Positions 17,824 to 26,855 of a DNA stretch of 64,000 nucleotides are shown here, one piece after another. The stretch lies in contig JAGHSK010000017.1 in the NCBI GenBank assembly GCA_018065895.1, positions 1-64,000 of the forward strand. Direction: 5' to 3'. The notes under the pieces are model-generated. The model was not told where the DNA came from. It did not search any database and saw nothing but the letters and a program-made list of their open reading frames with translations. The number at the start of each line of letters is the position of its first letter. The first letter of the stretch is position 1. The DNA comes from Candidatus Cacconaster equi (GTDB lineage Bacteria > Bacteroidota > Bacteroidia > Bacteroidales > UBA932). The translations under genes were made by a program, and so were the position numbers.

Positions 17824-19104
17824 TTACCACCTGTTGAGCGGCATTCCGTACATCTTTCTCTTGACCTGATCTTTGACCTCCGCAATGACTTTGTCGTCAT
17901 CGACATTGCTCAGAACCTTGTCAATAAGGTCAACGATTCCAGGCATATCCTTCTCCACAAGGCCACGTGAAGTGACTGCAGGTGTTCCGACACGCAGGCC
18001 CGAAGTCTGGAAAGCGCTTCGGCTGTCAAACGGAACCATATTCTTGTTGACGGTGATGCCGGCGCGTACGAGAGCCTTTTCCGCCACCTTTCCGGTAAGA
18101 TCAGGATATTTGGTACGAAGATCTATCAGCATAAGATGGTTGTCTGTTCCTCCGGAAACGACATAGTAACCCTTGTCGATGAAAGCCTGAGCCAGAGCCT
18201 TGGCGTTCTTCTGAACCTGGATCTGATAATCCTTGAATTCAGGCTGGAGAGCCTCATAGAAGGCGACAGCCTTGGCTGCGATGCAATGCTCGAGCGGACC
18301 GCCCTGAATGCCCGGGAAGACTGCAGAATTGATCATCGCGCTCATCATCTTGATCTGGCCCTTCGGAGTAGTTACTCCCCACGGATTTTCAAAGTCCTTG
18401 CCGATGAGGATGATACCGCCACGTGGACCGCGAAGGGTCTTGTGAGTGGTGGAAGTCACTATGTGGGCATACTTGACAGGGTTCTTCAAAAGACCTGCTG
18501 CAATGAGTCCCGCAGGATGAGCCATATCCACCATGAAAATAGCGCCTACCTTGTCGGCTATTGCGCGCATCCGTTCCCAATCCCATTCACGCGAATATGC
18601 AGAAGCACCGCCCACGATAAGTTTCGGTCTGCACTCAAGAGCGAGCTTTTCCATTTCGTCGTAATCTACAAGACCAGTCTCCTGATTCAACTTATAGCCA
18701 ACGGCTTTATAGAGCATACCACTGACGTTTACAGGTGAACCGTGTGAAAGATGTCCGCCGTGCGACAGGTCGAGGCCCATAAAGGTGTCTCCCGGCTTGA
18801 GGCAAGCCTGAAAAACCGCCATATTGGCCTGAGCGCCGGAATGAGGCTGGACATTGGCGAATTCTGCATCAAAAAGTTTGCATACGCGGTCAATTGCGAG
18901 TTGTTCAATCTGGTCAACAACCTCACAGCCACCGTAATATCTTGCTCCGGGATATCCTTCAGCATACTTGTTTGTGCAAACGCTGCCAAGAGCCTCAAGC
19001 ACCTGATTGCTCACGAAGTTCTCGGATGCTATGAGCTCAATACCTTCACTCTCACGCTCTTCCTCTTTGCGAAGAAGCTCGGAAATCTGTACATCTTGTT
19101 TCAT
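17824..19104 (-). CDS. glyA: Serine hydroxymethyltransferase
   Basis: PLP enzyme that interconverts serine and glycine and loads one-carbon units on tetrahydrofolate. Product of 426 residues (417 in E. coli), cytosolic. Family landmarks: [10 protein letters not shown] near the N-terminus, [42 protein letters not shown], and the PLP-lysine motif [15 protein letters not shown] at about 222-236. The start [18 protein letters not shown] has no longer alternative. Single gene with its own promoter. Confidence 0.97.
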   Translation of the reverse strand: MKQDVQISELLRKEEERESEGIELIASENFVSNQVLEALGSVCTNKYAEGYPGARYYGGCEVVDQIEQLAIDRVCKLFDAEFANVQPHSGAQANMAVFQACLKPGDTFMGLDLSHGGHLSHGSPVNVSGMLYKAVGYKLNQETGLVDYDEMEKLALECRPKLIVGGASAYSREWDWERMRAIADKVGAIFMVDMAHPAGLIAAGLLKNPVKYAHIVTSTTHKTLRGPRGGIILIGKDFENPWGVTTPKGQIKMMSAMINSAVFPGIQGGPLEHCIAAKAVAFYEALQPEFKDYQIQVQKNAKALAQAFIDKGYYVVSGGTDNHLMLIDLRTKYPDLTGKVAEKALVRAGITVNKNMVPFDSRSAFQTSGLRVGTPAVTSRGLVEKDMPGIVDLIDKVLSNVDDDKVIAEVKDQVKRKMYGMPLNRW

Positions 19105-19143
19105 ATCGTATATAATGAATTAAATTTCCAATGGGATATTACA

Positions 19144-19172
19144 CAAAGATACTTCAATTTCCCGAAAAACAA
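19144..19172 (-). promoter_or_regulatory. Promoter of glyA
   Basis: Minus strand: TTG, 18 bases, TATCTTTG. The -33 box directly abuts the stop codon of the upstream 61-residue ORF. Leader about 35 bases. Confidence 0.75.
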
Positions 19173-19358
19173 TCACAAAATGTGAAACTCTCCGTTTTCA
19201 TCCTTCTCTATCCAATCACCTTCATTGACCGTAACGTAGCCTTCTTTTGTCTGAAGAGAAAGCATCGAGAAACCCATACAGAAATAAGGGGCGAGAATTC
19301 TCCCGTCACAAAACTCCTTGACCTGAGGATAGTTCAATCCGGTATATTGAATTTTCAT
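19173..19358 (-). CDS. Small protein resembling phage-type GDWI-motif proteins
   Basis: A 61-residue ORF (MKIQYTGLNYPQVKEFCDG...) whose second half, EGYVTVNEGDWIEKDENGEFHIL, resembles the end of small proteins common in phage genomes that read roughly PGDWIIKGVNGEFYPC. No function is known for them. It has an ATG start, ends exactly at the -33 box of glyA, and has no clear promoter of its own (CATATTTG, one mismatch, lies about 45 bases upstream). Nothing else phage-like is nearby, so it may be a domesticated remnant. Moderately sure it is real. Confidence 0.6.
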   Translation of the reverse strand: MKIQYTGLNYPQVKEFCDGRILAPYFCMGFSMLSLQTKEGYVTVNEGDWIEKDENGEFHIL

Positions 19359-19383
19359 ATGCGTAAAGGTACATTAATTTTGC

Positions 19384-19391
19384 TACCTTTG
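19384..19391 (+). promoter_or_regulatory. -7 box (TACCTTTG) of the TrmH-family gene
   Basis: Perfect TAnnTTTG 17 bases before the ATG; no convincing -33 box. The predicted leader is about ten bases. Confidence 0.55.
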
Positions 19392-19408
19392 CCCTGCAAA
19401 AGACAAAT

Positions 19409-19942
19409 ATGTTCCGGAAACTTCTCAACAGCGAATTGGGCCGCATAAGCGTGGAAGAGTACAAAGAAGCCGAAAAGGCCCCCATAGTGCTTGTGCTTGA
19501 CAATATCCGCAGCCAGCATAACATAGGATCCGCTTTCCGTACCTGTGACGCTTTCCGCGTAGAAAAAATATTTTTGTGCGGTATATGTGCCGTTCCTCCG
19601 ACTGCAGAAATTCACAAATCCGCACTCGGAGCCGAATTCAGCGTGGATTGGGAGTATTCTGCACAGACCACTGGCGCGGTAAGGAAATTGAAGGATGAGG
19701 GGTATGTCATCGTCAGTGTGGAGCAAGCCGAGAATTCAACCATGCTACAGGATTTCCGGATGGAAGACGGCCGGAAATATGCCTTCGTATTCGGAAATGA
19801 GGTCAAAGGCGTCCAACAGGAAGTTGTGGACGAATCAGACCTATGTCTTGAGATACCCCAATACGGAACAAAACATTCCCTGAATGTATCCGTTTCTATA
19901 GGAGTAATCCTTTGGGGAATACGTGGCGCCAAAGTCAGCTAG
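19409..19942 (+). CDS. TrmH/SpoU-family RNA 2'-O-methyltransferase
   Basis: SAM-dependent methyltransferase with the SPOUT knot, acting on tRNA or rRNA. The 177-residue product is the minimal catalytic domain: motif 1 LDNIRSQHNIGSAFRTCDAF, motif 2 YAFVFGNEVKGV, motif 3 EIPQYGTKHSLNVSVSIGVILW. It lacks the extra substrate-binding domain of RlmB, so the target cannot be named. Its stop codon shares a CTAG with the stop of the convergent gene (both read TAG). Confidence 0.88.
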   Translation: MFRKLLNSELGRISVEEYKEAEKAPIVLVLDNIRSQHNIGSAFRTCDAFRVEKIFLCGICAVPPTAEIHKSALGAEFSVDWEYSAQTTGAVRKLKDEGYVIVSVEQAENSTMLQDFRMEDGRKYAFVFGNEVKGVQQEVVDESDLCLEIPQYGTKHSLNVSVSIGVILWGIRGAKVS

Positions 19943-21027
19943 CCCGCAATGGAGAAGGTGTACTCCCGACCCCCTACCTTCACAATGATTTTGTAGCGTT
20001 TGTATTTCTGGTCTTTGAAAGCCACATAGCCTCCGTAAGACTCGCCATCGTCAAGGTCAATGCTCTGGAGGTAGTTGTTCCACAGATGCTCGCGGTTCTT
20101 TTCAAGAGCCTCAGCATATTCATCGACCTGGTCCCTGTTTATGGAACGGAATGCCATCTCGAGCGAGCCAAGGATAATCTGGCTTCCAAGGTCGTCGCTC
20201 CTGACCTTGAACCGGCGGTAATCGCTTATTGACGAGGCCACCGGATTGGATCTCGAACTGTACGAATAGACCGACGATGCGTTGCTGCCCTCGACGTATG
20301 AATCATATGTTGAGACGCTCCACAGAGGAATCTCCACATAGCCTTTCTTCTCGTTCTTGGTTGCAGTTACTTTAATGTTGTCGCTCGAAACAGAGATTCT
20401 ATGTCCGGAATCGTTGGTGATAACCACGTCGAGTTTCCCCACTCTGGTCAGACCGAGGAATTCTTCTCCGAGATGAGTGGCGACAGAAAGACCGTTTATG
20501 TCATAAAACGCGTACTTTTTGCCGTTCTGGCTATATGTTCCAAACTTCACGTAGTCGGAATAACCGAGGAAATCCTCAACATTGATCTTTTCAACAGTCC
20601 TTGAGGTATCGACGGTAACATTGTCAAAATTGAAAGTCATTCTTGAAGAGGACTTCTCGTTCTCCACCATACGGAACGGCTTGTCAAGAGGCAATCTGTC
20701 GAACTGGAGAATAAAATACAAATCATTGCCGTTGCCTTCGACAACGGCGGCCATATTCTCGCTGGTAAAAGGGATGTTGGCGGTCTGGACCAACTTGTAT
20801 TTCTTGAAAACTCCCTCCACTGATATCTTTGTGTTGTCGTTCACACTGAATGCCTGCCTGTCGTCCGTTCCCTCGACTTTGAAGAAGAAGACGCTGGCAT
20901 CATCGTACTGATCGATTTGAAGAAGTTTGAATGCGCTGTTTGAGTCATAACTGATACTGTTGTACTGGGCATTCAGCACAACGGCGCTTCCAAAGAGCAT
21001 TACAGCCAATAGTAGGGCACGTTTCAT
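19939..21027 (-). CDS. Exported protein of unknown function
   Basis: I do not recognise a family. The 362-residue product has a signal peptide (MKRALLLAVMLFGSAVVLNAQ) and looks mostly beta, with alternating polar and hydrophobic stretches; a serine/tyrosine-rich segment (SNASSVYSYSSRSNPVASS) lies at about 245-265. A short helical stretch (DQVDEYAEALEKNREHLWNNYL) precedes the C-terminal strands. No catalytic motif or lipobox is visible. It sits after the tRNA terminator with no clear promoter and meets the methyltransferase tail to tail. Likely periplasmic or surface-exposed. Confidence 0.75.
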   Translation of the reverse strand: MKRALLLAVMLFGSAVVLNAQYNSISYDSNSAFKLLQIDQYDDASVFFFKVEGTDDRQAFSVNDNTKISVEGVFKKYKLVQTANIPFTSENMAAVVEGNGNDLYFILQFDRLPLDKPFRMVENEKSSSRMTFNFDNVTVDTSRTVEKINVEDFLGYSDYVKFGTYSQNGKKYAFYDINGLSVATHLGEEFLGLTRVGKLDVVITNDSGHRISVSSDNIKVTATKNEKKGYVEIPLWSVSTYDSYVEGSNASSVYSYSSRSNPVASSISDYRRFKVRSDDLGSQIILGSLEMAFRSINRDQVDEYAEALEKNREHLWNNYLQSIDLDDGESYGGYVAFKDQKYKRYKIIVKVGGREYTFSIAG

Positions 21028-21054
21028 TCTTTAACGATTTTCAATTGAAATTAT

Positions 21055-21092
21055 CAAAAACAAAGGTTGGCATAAGACCCCTTTGCCAACCT
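21055..21092 (-). terminator. Terminator of the tRNA-Pro/tRNA-Ala unit
   Basis: Minus strand: AGGTTGGCA, 11-base loop, TGCCAACCT, then TTGTTTTT. Confidence 0.8.
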
Positions 21093-21100
21093 CCTTCCTG

Positions 21101-21173
21101 TGGAGCACAGGAGAATCGAACTCCTGACCTTTTGAATGCCATTCAAACGCTCTACCAACTGAGCTAGTACCCC
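21101..21173 (-). tRNA. tRNA-Ala (anticodon GGC)
   Basis: Full cloverleaf on the minus strand: acceptor GGGGTAC/GTGCTCC, D arm TAGCTCAGTTGGTAGAGC, anticodon arm TTTGA-ATGGCAT-TCAAA with GGC at 34-36, T arm GGAGTTCGATTCTCC, discriminator A. CCA is not encoded. Confidence 0.95.
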
Positions 21174-21188
21174 ATTCTGTATGAAAAG

Positions 21189-21262
21189 TCGGGAAGAGGT
21201 GACTCGAACACCCGACCTCTGCGTCCCGAACGCAGCGCGCTAGCCAACTGCGCCACTTCCCG
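21189..21262 (-). tRNA. tRNA-Pro (anticodon CGG)
   Basis: Minus strand cloverleaf: acceptor CGGGAAG/CTTCCCG, D arm GGCGCAGTTGGCTAGCGC, anticodon arm CTGCG-TTCGGGA-CGCAG with CGG at 34-36, T arm with GTTCGAGTC, discriminator A. CCA is not encoded. It lies 15 bases upstream of tRNA-Ala in the same transcript. Confidence 0.95.
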
Positions 21263-21271
21263 ATTGGACTG

Positions 21272-21300
21272 CAAAGATATAAAAAAAGCGGGACGAACAA
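21272..21300 (-). promoter_or_regulatory. Promoter of the two tRNA genes
   Basis: Minus strand: TTG, 18 bases, TATCTTTG, ten bases from the tRNA-Pro 5' end. The -33 TTG lies in the loop of the preceding rnfA terminator. Confidence 0.75.
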
Positions 21301-21317
21301 AAAATATTCATCCCGCT
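21281..21317 (-). terminator. Terminator of the rnf operon
   Basis: Minus strand: AGCGGGATGAA, AT-rich loop, TTCGTCCCGCT (one G-U pair), then seven T. It overlaps the tRNA promoter. Confidence 0.85.
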
Positions 21318-21336
21318 ATTTATCAAAAGAATTCTG

Positions 21337-21942
21337 TTATACCAGACCTGAGAAACCCATGAATGCCATAGCCATAATACCGGCCGTGAGCAAAGCGATA
21401 GGAACGCCGCGGAAACCCTTTGGAACGTTGCTCAGTTCAAGTTGCTCGCGGATACCGGCGAACAGAATCAGGGCAAGACCGTAACCTATTGCAGTGGCAA
21501 TTGCAAAGACAATTGCCTGGCCGAGGTTCATCATATGACTTCCGGCATTGTTGATGAAATCGTATTCATTGGTAACCACCTGGATTGCCACTCCGAGAAC
21601 AACGCAGTTGGTTGTAATCAGAGGCAGGAAGATACCGAGCGCCTGATAGAGTGAAGGACTGATCTTCTTGAGGATAATCTCCACCATCTGCACCAGAGCG
21701 GCGATTACGAGAATGAAACTTACAGTCTGAAGGAACTCGAGACCGAGAGGAACGAGTACATAGTTCTGCAGGAGGTAAGTCACCAAAGTAGCGATAGCCA
21801 TTACGAATGTAACGGCGGCAGCCATACCGAGTGCAGTGTCAACCTTCTTGGAAACCCCAAGGAAAGGACAAATGCCCAGGAACTGCGACAGAACAATATT
21901 ATTGACGAATATTGCCGAGATGAAAATAATTATGTATTCCAT
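21337..21942 (-). CDS. rnfA: Rnf electron transport complex subunit A
   Basis: Integral membrane subunit of the Rnf ferredoxin:NAD+ oxidoreductase, which couples electron transfer to Na+ or H+ movement. The 201-residue product has six hydrophobic segments and the family N-terminus ([23 protein letters not shown]) with a second half-repeat around [16 protein letters not shown]; the Cys in these two half-repeats are the conserved ones thought to hold an intramembrane iron-sulfur centre together with RnfE. Last gene of the operon; starts 3 bases after rnfE. Confidence 0.95.
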   Translation of the reverse strand: MEYIIIFISAIFVNNIVLSQFLGICPFLGVSKKVDTALGMAAAVTFVMAIATLVTYLLQNYVLVPLGLEFLQTVSFILVIAALVQMVEIILKKISPSLYQALGIFLPLITTNCVVLGVAIQVVTNEYDFINNAGSHMMNLGQAIVFAIATAIGYGLALILFAGIREQLELSNVPKGFRGVPIALLTAGIMAMAFMGFSGLV

Positions 21943-21945
21943 ACA

Positions 21946-22542
21946 CTATGCCTTTTTAGAGGTTAACTTTCTGAATAATACCATCAGATATGCAAGCACG
22001 ATGAATCCGCCCGGGGCAAGTACGAATGCGAGCATTCCGTCACCTTCGAACAATTTGAATCCGAAAGCGGCGCCGCTGCCGAGAATTTCACGTACCAGAC
22101 CGATGCAGGTGAGGGCGATGGTGAAGCCAAGGCCGATTCCCAGGCCGTCAAGAGCTGAGTCTCCGACAGAGTTCTTGTTGGCAAATGCTTCTGCACGGCC
22201 GAGAACGATACAGTTCACAACAATAAGAGGTATGAACAGACCGAGAGTAGCGTACAGGGATGGAACATATGCCTGAAGCAGGAATTGAACGATAGTCACG
22301 AATGCCGCAATCACAACGATATAGCAAGGTATTCTGACTTTGTCAGGGATAAACCTCGCAATAGCGGAAATTGTAATGTTTGAAAGAATCAGCACACACA
22401 TTGTTGCCAGACCCATACCCATACCATTGATGGCAGATGTCGTGGTGCCGAGTGTAGGGCACATACCGAGAACCAGCACGAAGGTAGGATTGTTCTTGAT
22501 AATTCCGTCAAGAATCAATTTTAATTTACTGTTACTGCTCAT
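21946..22542 (-). CDS. rnfE: Rnf electron transport complex subunit E
   Basis: Membrane subunit paralogous to RnfA. The 198-residue product has about six hydrophobic spans; FVLVLGMCPTLGTTTSAINGMGMG and LFIPLIVVNCIVLGRAEAFA carry the conserved Cys of the two half-repeats. Its ATG lies within the last codons of rnfG (11-base overlap). The C-terminus ends in a short basic stretch (FRKLTSKKA). Identified as Rnf rather than Nqr because rnfB and rnfC are in the same operon. Confidence 0.95.
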   Translation of the reverse strand: MSSNSKLKLILDGIIKNNPTFVLVLGMCPTLGTTTSAINGMGMGLATMCVLILSNITISAIARFIPDKVRIPCYIVVIAAFVTIVQFLLQAYVPSLYATLGLFIPLIVVNCIVLGRAEAFANKNSVGDSALDGLGIGLGFTIALTCIGLVREILGSGAAFGFKLFEGDGMLAFVLAPGGFIVLAYLMVLFRKLTSKKA

Positions 22543-23149
22543 CTTCTTCTGTATTTATGGTTTCTTCCTCAACTGCAACCTCTTCCACAACAGGCTGAGC
22601 GACTTTCTTATAAATCTCGCATGCTGCGCTGACACCTTTAAGGAATGCGCGTGAGGTGATGGTTGAAGCAGTGATTGCGTCAATGTCACCTCCGTCCTTT
22701 GAAACGGTGAAGTTCGTGGAAGCGATGTCCTTTCCTTTTACCTGAGCGCGAGGCTGAATGTTTTCATCGGTGATTTTTGCTCCGAGTCCGGGAGTTTCGG
22801 AGTGTGATATTACGGACGTATTGTAAATCGTACCGTCATTTGTGAAGCCCACCATCATCTGAAGAGCGCCACCGAAGCCTGAACTCTTGACTTTGATTGC
22901 ATAACCGACGATTTCACCGCCCATTTTTGCAGGATATACTTCACAGTCGTCAACAACTGACATCTCCTCAGAAGGAACATTGTCAAACTGAGGAACGACA
23001 GCTGCGATGGCATCGTTGACTTTAGCGACCTGAGCAGCTTCAATCGGAGCTTTAGTCACTGAATAGACTACGCCCAGAAGTGCTGAACAAACAAGGCAGA
23101 TGACTGTCAATGACAGAACCATATTGCCGAATGTAGATTCCTTAGCCAT
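22532..23149 (-). CDS. rnfG: Rnf electron transport complex subunit G
   Basis: Periplasm-facing flavoprotein subunit, membrane-anchored by one N-terminal span (TFGNMVLSLTVICLVCSALLGVVYSV). Product of 205 residues with the FMN-binding domain; the covalent FMN threonine is expected at the end of TAST in DAITASTITSRAF, a variant of the usual S(T)GAT. The last 20 residues are Glu-rich (EEVAVEEETINTEEDEQ). The start codon shares a base with the rnfD stop (TAATG). Confidence 0.93.
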   Translation of the reverse strand: MAKESTFGNMVLSLTVICLVCSALLGVVYSVTKAPIEAAQVAKVNDAIAAVVPQFDNVPSEEMSVVDDCEVYPAKMGGEIVGYAIKVKSSGFGGALQMMVGFTNDGTIYNTSVISHSETPGLGAKITDENIQPRAQVKGKDIASTNFTVSKDGGDIDAITASTITSRAFLKGVSAACEIYKKVAQPVVEEVAVEEETINTEEDEQ

Positions 23150-24150
23150 TATTTAACCTCCCCAAACCTGCGTGGTTTGCAATATTTGTTGATCAAAGGA
23201 ACTGTACAGTTCATAATCAGGATAGCGAAAGAAACACCTTCCGGATATGCTCCGAAGTAACGGATAAGCACTGTTATGACACCTATGCCGAAGGCGAAAA
23301 TAATCTGTCCCTTGGTAGTCATAGGAGACGTTACATAATCGGTGGCCATGAAAATGGAACCGAGAAGGACACCACCCGTGCAGATATTGAACAACGGACC
23401 TGTATAGAGCTCAGGATTGATTGCACTGAATATGCCTGACATAATGGCGATGGTGGCGATAATCACAACCGGGATGGTCGGCTTTATGACTCTTCTTATC
23501 ACGAGATACAGGAAGCCGAGAATCAGTGCCAGCGCTGACACTTCACCAGCTGAACCACCTACCTTGAAGAAGAACATCTGCTTCCAGGTAAGCCCGCTGT
23601 ATGCGGCAACTTCTGAAAGAGGAGTTCCGTTTGCGATAGCCTCTTTGGCCACTGCGAGCGGAGTGGCGGCAGCCACACCGTCAACCGATGCGTTTACACT
23701 GTCGAACCACGATGCAGGGATTGTCCAATCTGTCATAAGGGCAGGGAACGAAACGAGAAGGAATACACGACCCGCAATAGCCGGGTTGAAAATATTCTGT
23801 CCCAAACCTCCAAAAGACATTTTTACCACACCGATTGCAAATATGGAACCAACCAGGACAAGCCACCAAGGCGAGTTTGGAGGAAGGTTCAGTGCCAACA
23901 GACAGCCTGTGACGGCTGCAGAGAGATCGTCTATCGTAGGTTTTACCTTCATTACATATTTCTGAATGAGGTACTCTACAAGACAGCAGGCGATTACGCC
24001 GATGGCGACAAGTTTCACGGCTGAGAAACCAAAGAAATAAATGGAAACCAACAGCGACGGCGCCAAGGCAATCAGCACGTCTCCCATAAGCGATCTGGTA
24101 GTACGATCGCTATGTACGTGCGGTGCCGGGGATACTATAAATTTTTTCAT
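23149..24150 (-). CDS. rnfD: Rnf electron transport complex subunit D
   Basis: Polytopic membrane subunit with covalent FMN. The 333-residue product has roughly nine or ten hydrophobic segments; PHVHSDRTTRSLMGDVLIALAP is the family N-terminus, and the FMN threonine is expected in DGVAAATPLA at about 170. NIFNPAIAGRVFLL and the C-terminal ATDYVTSPMTTKGQ are further RnfD/NqrB marks. Starts 12 bases after rnfC. Confidence 0.95.
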   Translation of the reverse strand: MKKFIVSPAPHVHSDRTTRSLMGDVLIALAPSLLVSIYFFGFSAVKLVAIGVIACCLVEYLIQKYVMKVKPTIDDLSAAVTGCLLALNLPPNSPWWLVLVGSIFAIGVVKMSFGGLGQNIFNPAIAGRVFLLVSFPALMTDWTIPASWFDSVNASVDGVAAATPLAVAKEAIANGTPLSEVAAYSGLTWKQMFFFKVGGSAGEVSALALILGFLYLVIRRVIKPTIPVVIIATIAIMSGIFSAINPELYTGPLFNICTGGVLLGSIFMATDYVTSPMTTKGQIIFAFGIGVITVLIRYFGAYPEGVSFAILIMNCTVPLINKYCKPRRFGEVK

Positions 24151-24162
24151 AGGTACTATTGT

Positions 24163-25503
24163 CTATTTTTTAGCAGCTCTGCCGCGGATAATTTTCATCA
24201 CCTCTGCCTTGTTGATACGGATAAGGTCAAGGAGAGGAATATTTGCAGGGCAAGTATAAAGGCAGCATCCACATTCGATGCAGTCAAAGATGCGTTCCTT
24301 CTCAAGATCGTCGTAACGACCGCCTACGCGTGCGAGTTTGTTGAGAAGCCAAGGTTCAAGGCCCATAGGGCAAGCGGAAGCGCATTTACCGCAACGGATA
24401 CAGTTGCTTTCAGGCTTGCGCACCGTCTCCTCCTCACTAAGGATGAGGATCGAACCATTTGCCTTGACTGTAGCGGCGTCAAGATTGGCAATTGCCTTTC
24501 CCATCATAGGGCCACCGCTCACAATCTTCGCGGCATCTTTAGGAATACCTCCGGCAACCTCCAGTATCTTGGAAACAGGGGTTCCGACCCTCACGAGATA
24601 GTTGTGCTGAACGTCCATGCAGTGACCTGAAACTGTAACTGAATTGTCGATGACAGGTTTGTTCTTCTGAACAGCCTCATATATCGAGAGAGATGTGGCG
24701 ACGTTCTGAACAACAGCGCCCACGTCGATAGGAAGTTTCCCTGAAGGAACCTGACGGCCTATTACGGCATCAATCAGCTGTTTCTCACCTCCCTGAGGAT
24801 ATTTCTTCTTGAGGGTGACAACCTCTATGCCTTTGAAATCCTTTGCCGCCGCGCTCATTGAAGCAATGGCTTCCGGTTTGTTCTCTTCGATTCCGACATA
24901 AGCCTTGTCAACGTTGAGCACTTTCATCATGATTTCAGCTCCGATGAGAATTTCAACCGGACGTTCTCTCATGATACGGTCATCCGATGTGATGAACGGC
25001 TCGCACTCTGTACCGTTGAGGATAAGGGCGACAGCCTTTTTGTCCTTCGGAGGATTGAGCTTCACGTGAGTAGGAAATGACGCTCCGCCAAGGCCCACAA
25101 CACCGGCATTCTGAATTTTGGAGAGAATTTCCTCGGATGTGAGATTGCACTCTCTGACAATGTCCCTGCTGCGGTCGATTTCTTCACACCACTCGTCACC
25201 TTCTACTGCAATGACCACATGCATCACGAGGTTTCCTGCAATGTCCGCTCTCGGCTCAATAGCCTTGACGGTGCCTGAAACTGATGAATGTACATAGCCT
25301 GAAATGAATCCGGTCGGTTTTCCGATGACGGTTCCGACTTTCACCTTGTCACCTACTGCCACTACAGGCTCTGCCGGTGCACCAAGATGCTGCGCCATTG
25401 AGATGTATGCCGTCTCAATAGGAGGAAAGACCTCGATGGCTGCATTCTTTGATATCTTGTTGTCGTTAGGGTGGACACCACCTAAACAAAATGTCTTTTT
25501 CAT
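24163..25503 (-). CDS. rnfC: Rnf electron transport complex subunit C
   Basis: Cytosolic subunit that exchanges electrons with NAD+ and carries FMN and two 4Fe-4S clusters. Product of 446 residues: barrel-sandwich N-terminal part (GGVHPNDNKI; SGYVHSSVSGTVKAI), NAD/FMN-binding Rossmann region (GVVGLGGASFPTHVKL at about 135), SLBB-like segment, then two ferredoxin motifs CIRCGKCASACPMGLEP and CIECGCCLYTCPANIPL at about 370-425. Normal length for the family. Confidence 0.96.
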   Translation of the reverse strand: MKKTFCLGGVHPNDNKISKNAAIEVFPPIETAYISMAQHLGAPAEPVVAVGDKVKVGTVIGKPTGFISGYVHSSVSGTVKAIEPRADIAGNLVMHVVIAVEGDEWCEEIDRSRDIVRECNLTSEEILSKIQNAGVVGLGGASFPTHVKLNPPKDKKAVALILNGTECEPFITSDDRIMRERPVEILIGAEIMMKVLNVDKAYVGIEENKPEAIASMSAAAKDFKGIEVVTLKKKYPQGGEKQLIDAVIGRQVPSGKLPIDVGAVVQNVATSLSIYEAVQKNKPVIDNSVTVSGHCMDVQHNYLVRVGTPVSKILEVAGGIPKDAAKIVSGGPMMGKAIANLDAATVKANGSILILSEEETVRKPESNCIRCGKCASACPMGLEPWLLNKLARVGGRYDDLEKERIFDCIECGCCLYTCPANIPLLDLIRINKAEVMKIIRGRAAKK

Positions 25504-25521
25504 AAGTATATCCTCCCTTGT

Positions 25522-26424
25522 TTATTCTGATTTAGGAGCCTCTGCCGGTTTCTCAACTGCCGGTGCCGGTGCTGGAGCTGGAGACACTGCCGGAGCCGCT
25601 GGCCTTGGTGGGAAATTCACCGCCCAGATAGCCTTGGTAGGGCAAGCATCAAAACACTTGCGGCACATCTTGCATTTTGTGAAATCTATATAGGCTACAT
25701 TATTTTCAACGTGAATTGCATCGAACTGACACTCTTTCACACACTTGCCACAACCGATACATCCAACTGCACAAGCCTTGCGCGTAACTGCACCCTTATC
25801 TTTGTTTATGCAGGAAACATATACCCTTCTTCCCTTGAATCCCTTAGGACGGAGTTCTATGACTCCCTTAGGACAAGCTTTCGCACATGCGCCACAAGCG
25901 ACGCATTTGGATTCATCAACTTCGGCGATGCCACGACGCTGGTCGATGTGGATAGCATCGAAATTACAAGCATCTACGCAATCTCCTTTTCCGAGGCAGC
26001 CATATTTACAACCGGTATCACCAGTGTAAAGTGCAGCCATAACTTTGCAAGAGGCATATCCGTCGTAATGGTTTGTCCGTTCGCGATTGTCAAAAGTGCC
26101 ATGGCAGCGTACTACGGCCACCATAGGTTCTTTCTCTTCAACCGCTCTTCCAAGGGCCTGGGCAACTTTTGACATAGTGGCATTACCTCCCACCGGACAA
26201 AAGAAACCCTCCATACTTGGAGCCTTCACTACACTTTCAGCAAATGCGTGACAGCCTGCGTGTCCACACCCGCCACAATTAGCTCCAGGCATAATGGATT
26301 CGACGATTCCAATCCTCGGATCCTCCTCCACCTTGAACTTTTGTGCTACAAAATAGAGCACAACTGAGAACAGTAGCCCCAAGGCTACCAGACAGGCAAT
26401 CGTAAAAAGAATAGTTCCAGTCAT
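25522..26424 (-). CDS. rnfB: Rnf electron transport complex subunit B (polyferredoxin)
   Basis: Membrane-anchored ferredoxin subunit that accepts electrons from soluble ferredoxin. The 300-residue product has one N-terminal membrane span, the 4Fe-4S site GANCGGCGHAGCHAF at about 47-61, and four further Cys sets (CKYGCLGKGDCVDAC, CVACGACAKACPKG, CIGCGKCVKECQFDAI, CKMCRKCFDACPTKAI), so several clusters. A Pro/Ala-rich tail (APAPAPAVEKPAEAPKSE) closes the protein. Start overlaps the rseC-like stop by ATGA. Confidence 0.96.
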   Translation of the reverse strand: MTGTILFTIACLVALGLLFSVVLYFVAQKFKVEEDPRIGIVESIMPGANCGGCGHAGCHAFAESVVKAPSMEGFFCPVGGNATMSKVAQALGRAVEEKEPMVAVVRCHGTFDNRERTNHYDGYASCKVMAALYTGDTGCKYGCLGKGDCVDACNFDAIHIDQRRGIAEVDESKCVACGACAKACPKGVIELRPKGFKGRRVYVSCINKDKGAVTRKACAVGCIGCGKCVKECQFDAIHVENNVAYIDFTKCKMCRKCFDACPTKAIWAVNFPPRPAAPAVSPAPAPAPAVEKPAEAPKSE

Positions 26425-26855
26425 TTAGGTTCTATATAAAAAGTAAATATTTTTGAGAGTTTTTTTCTGCAGAGAAAAACGCCGAAATAATATATGGCAA
26501 GTATCATCAGGGTTCCAAGTCCGACCCAAACTTCATTTAACTTGAGAAGCGACAATACTATTATGGAAGCCACAAGTACAATCAGGGGCACCACATATGC
26601 AATCCAGATGGCTTTCAGTCCAAGAGATCCTTTCATAACGACATTGACCTGGTCGCCGATCTTGTAATCCGAGGTAAGCGTATGCAGGTCATACGGAACC
26701 TCTATCACCTTTATCGACTCGTCAGATGCCGCACATACACCTTTTGCATGGCAGGCGGCACACGCCGACTTGTTGACGATTTCCACGCTGATGAAATCTT
26801 CGGAAATCTCAATTATACGACCTTCATGTTCAACCTTGTCAAGCTGTCTAGTCAT
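26421..26855 (-). CDS. RseC/MucC-family membrane protein
   Basis: SoxR-reducing/RseC-type protein often found with rnf operons. From the ATG at 26855 the product has 144 residues: N-terminal domain with four Cys (KSACAACHAKGVCAASDES) and two membrane spans (AIWIAYVVPLIVLVASIIVLSLL; GTLMILAIYYFGVFLC). The ORF track begins 2 codons earlier at a TTG; the ATG lies in an overlap with the stop of the DUF3108 gene (ATGACTAG), a normal coupling. Probably helps assemble or reduce the Rnf iron-sulfur sites; this is inference. Confidence 0.88.
   Translation of the reverse strand: MTRQLDKVEHEGRIIEISEDFISVEIVNKSACAACHAKGVCAASDESIKVIEVPYDLHTLTSDYKIGDQVNVVMKGSLGLKAIWIAYVVPLIVLVASIIVLSLLKLNEVWVGLGTLMILAIYYFGVFLCRKKLSKIFTFYIEPK

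Noticed and set aside
21031-21300. 89-residue minus-strand ORF
   Set aside because: It is read through two tRNA genes and their terminator.
21337-26424. Na+-translocating NADH:quinone reductase (Nqr) instead of Rnf
   Set aside because: RnfB polyferredoxin and RnfC with two ferredoxin motifs are present and NqrA/NqrF are not.
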